Shown here piece by piece: positions 13,316 through 14,176 of a stretch of DNA of 14,176 nucleotides. Source of the DNA: Geobacter sp. UBA6802. GTDB lineage: Bacteria; Desulfobacterota; Desulfuromonadia; Geobacterales; Pseudopelobacteraceae. The notes beneath the pieces were generated by a model. That model had not been told where the DNA came from, searched no databases, and worked only from the letters and a program-made list of their open reading frames with translations. How positions within the stretch are numbered: position 1 is the stretch's first letter; the number at the start of each line of letters is the position of its first letter. The stretch spans positions 15,261 through 29,436 of the forward strand of contig DKFG01000019.1 of the NCBI GenBank assembly GCA_002452325.1. Direction: 5' to 3'. A program made the translations under genes and the position numbers.

Positions 13316-14176
13316 CTACACCCCAAAGCCGATTTTTTTGGATGTAGCCCCTTTTGCCTCACACTCGTTTTTCAGAATCTCATAGAGCCGTTCTGCCGTG
13401 GCGGCCTCTCCCCACAACTCAAGCTGACGGGCTGCCACTGCAAAATCTCCAGGTGTCAGCTGTTCCAGGTGGCCCACCAGTCTCTCATACAGATGGCTTT
13501 CTTCCAGCGCTCCCCCCAGCCTGACCAGTTCCTGGCGGAAAAACTCCACCCGCTGCTCCGGCTTCAGCGGATCAAACCTGACCTTGAAGGCAAAGCGACG
13601 CAGTGATGCCTGATCCAGCTTGCTCATCAGGTTGGTGGTGCAGACAAAGATCCCCTCAAAAGCCTCCATCTGGGTCAATAGCTCGTTAACCTGGGTCACT
13701 TCCCAACTGTCTTGAGCATCACGACGATCACCAAGAAAGCTGTCTGCTTCATCAAGGACAAGAACGGCATCCTGCTGTCTGGCTTCATTAAACATCCGGG
13801 CGATGTTCTTTTCAGACTCACCCACCCACATGCTGAGGATATCTGAGGCCCGCTTCAGGATCAACGGCTTGCCGATCTGATCAGCCATATAGCGAGCCAG
13901 TTCGCTCTTGCCGGTTCCGGCAGCTCCATAAAAACAGAAGGTGCCCTGCGGTTTTATTTTCAGCCGCTCAACCAGCCGCTCCATCGGCATATCAGTGTTC
14001 AGCCATTGCAGGCTGTAGCCGGTGCGCAGGATGTTTTTTGAAGGGGCTTTCTTCTGATTTAGCAGGGTGACGCTGCTTTCCAGAGTCCGTTCCACCAGTT
14101 TCAGCGCCTGATGGTTATCATCCGGGCTGCCGACCCGGGCAACTTTAGCAGCCCGCTCAAACTGGGCCGGGGTGAT
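13316..14176 (-). CDS. Second AAA+ ATPase, C-terminal part (5' end beyond window)
   Basis: The frame is open to the right edge, so only the last 286 residues are visible and an internal ATG is not the start. The part seen begins with ITPAQFERAAKVARVGSPDD, which matches the end of D1 in the first AAA+ protein, and then covers the complete D2: Walker A GAAGTGKS, Walker B VLVLDEAD, sensor ICTTNL-like FVCTTNL and QASLRRF. It ends KKIGFGV. Similarity to the first protein is close over the whole overlap, so the two are paralogues from one duplication. In this strand's direction it is followed by the HTH relic, operator copy 4 and the DUF2779 gene. No equivalent of the 4002-4904 gene follows it. Confidence 0.9.
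   Translation of the reverse strand: MTPAQFERAAKVARVGSPDDNHQALKLVERTLESSVTLLNQKKAPSKNILRTGYSLQWLNTDMPMERLVERLKIKPQGTFCFYGAAGTGKSELARYMADQIGKPLILKRASDILSMWVGESEKNIARMFNEARQQDAVLVLDEADSFLGDRRDAQDSWEVTQVNELLTQMEAFEGIFVCTTNLMSKLDQASLRRFAFKVRFDPLKPEQRVEFFRQELVRLGGALEESHLYERLVGHLEQLTPGDFAVAARQLELWGEAATAERLYEILKNECEAKGATSKKIGFGV

Noticed and set aside
1..14176. CRISPR array, tRNA, rRNA or insertion sequence.
   Set aside because: I looked for regularly spaced repeats, cloverleaf-like elements, transposase or integrase motifs and terminal inverted repeats and saw none; the repeats present are gene-fragment duplications.

Overview
The window is a mosaic accessory region of a mesophilic bacterium. Codon use, roughly 50% GC, strong GGAGG ribosome binding sites and this gene set would fit a Geobacter-like deltaproteobacterium, but nothing in the sequence proves the lineage. 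There is no rRNA, tRNA, CRISPR array, transposase or integrase. The gene content (tandem AAA+ ATPases, NAD+-using enzymes, nucleases, two toxin-antitoxin pairs, several gene relics) looks like a defence or genome-conflict island.

Layout from left to right. A leftward acyl-CoA thioesterase, cut by the window edge, is followed by a relic of a HisC-type aminotransferase. Then comes a rightward block: a small FtsZ/tubulin-like protein (1000-1611), a two-module AAA+ ATPase (1775-3949) and an unknown 300-residue protein (4002-4904). A leftward HigB/HigA-type pair (4916-5528) comes next, then a rightward histone-deacetylase-fold hydrolase with a 15-codon leader ORF (5663-6609). A leftward PIN/Phd pair follows (6655-7313). 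Rightward kptA (RNA 2'-phosphotransferase) and a sirtuin follow, with a 163-bp duplicate of the kptA 3' end on the far side of the sirtuin gene. The right part is leftward: an unknown 208-residue protein behind a PD-(D/E)XK nuclease, a chimeric DUF2779 fragment, a 97-residue unknown protein, a complete DUF2779 protein (Cas4-like nuclease plus DEDD exonuclease) and a second AAA+ ATPase that runs off the window.

The most notable signal is a promoter module found four times: upstream of the FtsZ-like gene, the first AAA+ gene, the HDAC-like gene and the DUF2779 gene. Each copy has the palindrome CGACA-N5-TGTCG (one mismatch in copy 4), TGN[T/C]AT (an extended -10) at exactly the same distance, and a start codon 63-66 nt from the palindrome. 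This ties genes on both strands into one regulon. The right-hand AAA+/HTH-relic/promoter/DUF2779 order is also the inverted counterpart of the left-hand AAA+/HTH/promoter/HDAC order, so the two arms are probably an old inverted duplication that later diverged.

A working view, which is inference: an FtsZ-fold protein without a canonical GTP-binding loop, tandem AAA+ ATPases, a deacetylase-fold enzyme and a two-domain nuclease are co-repressed as one conditional response system. NAD+-dependent enzymes (KptA, sirtuin), a nuclease pair and two addiction modules accumulated around it.
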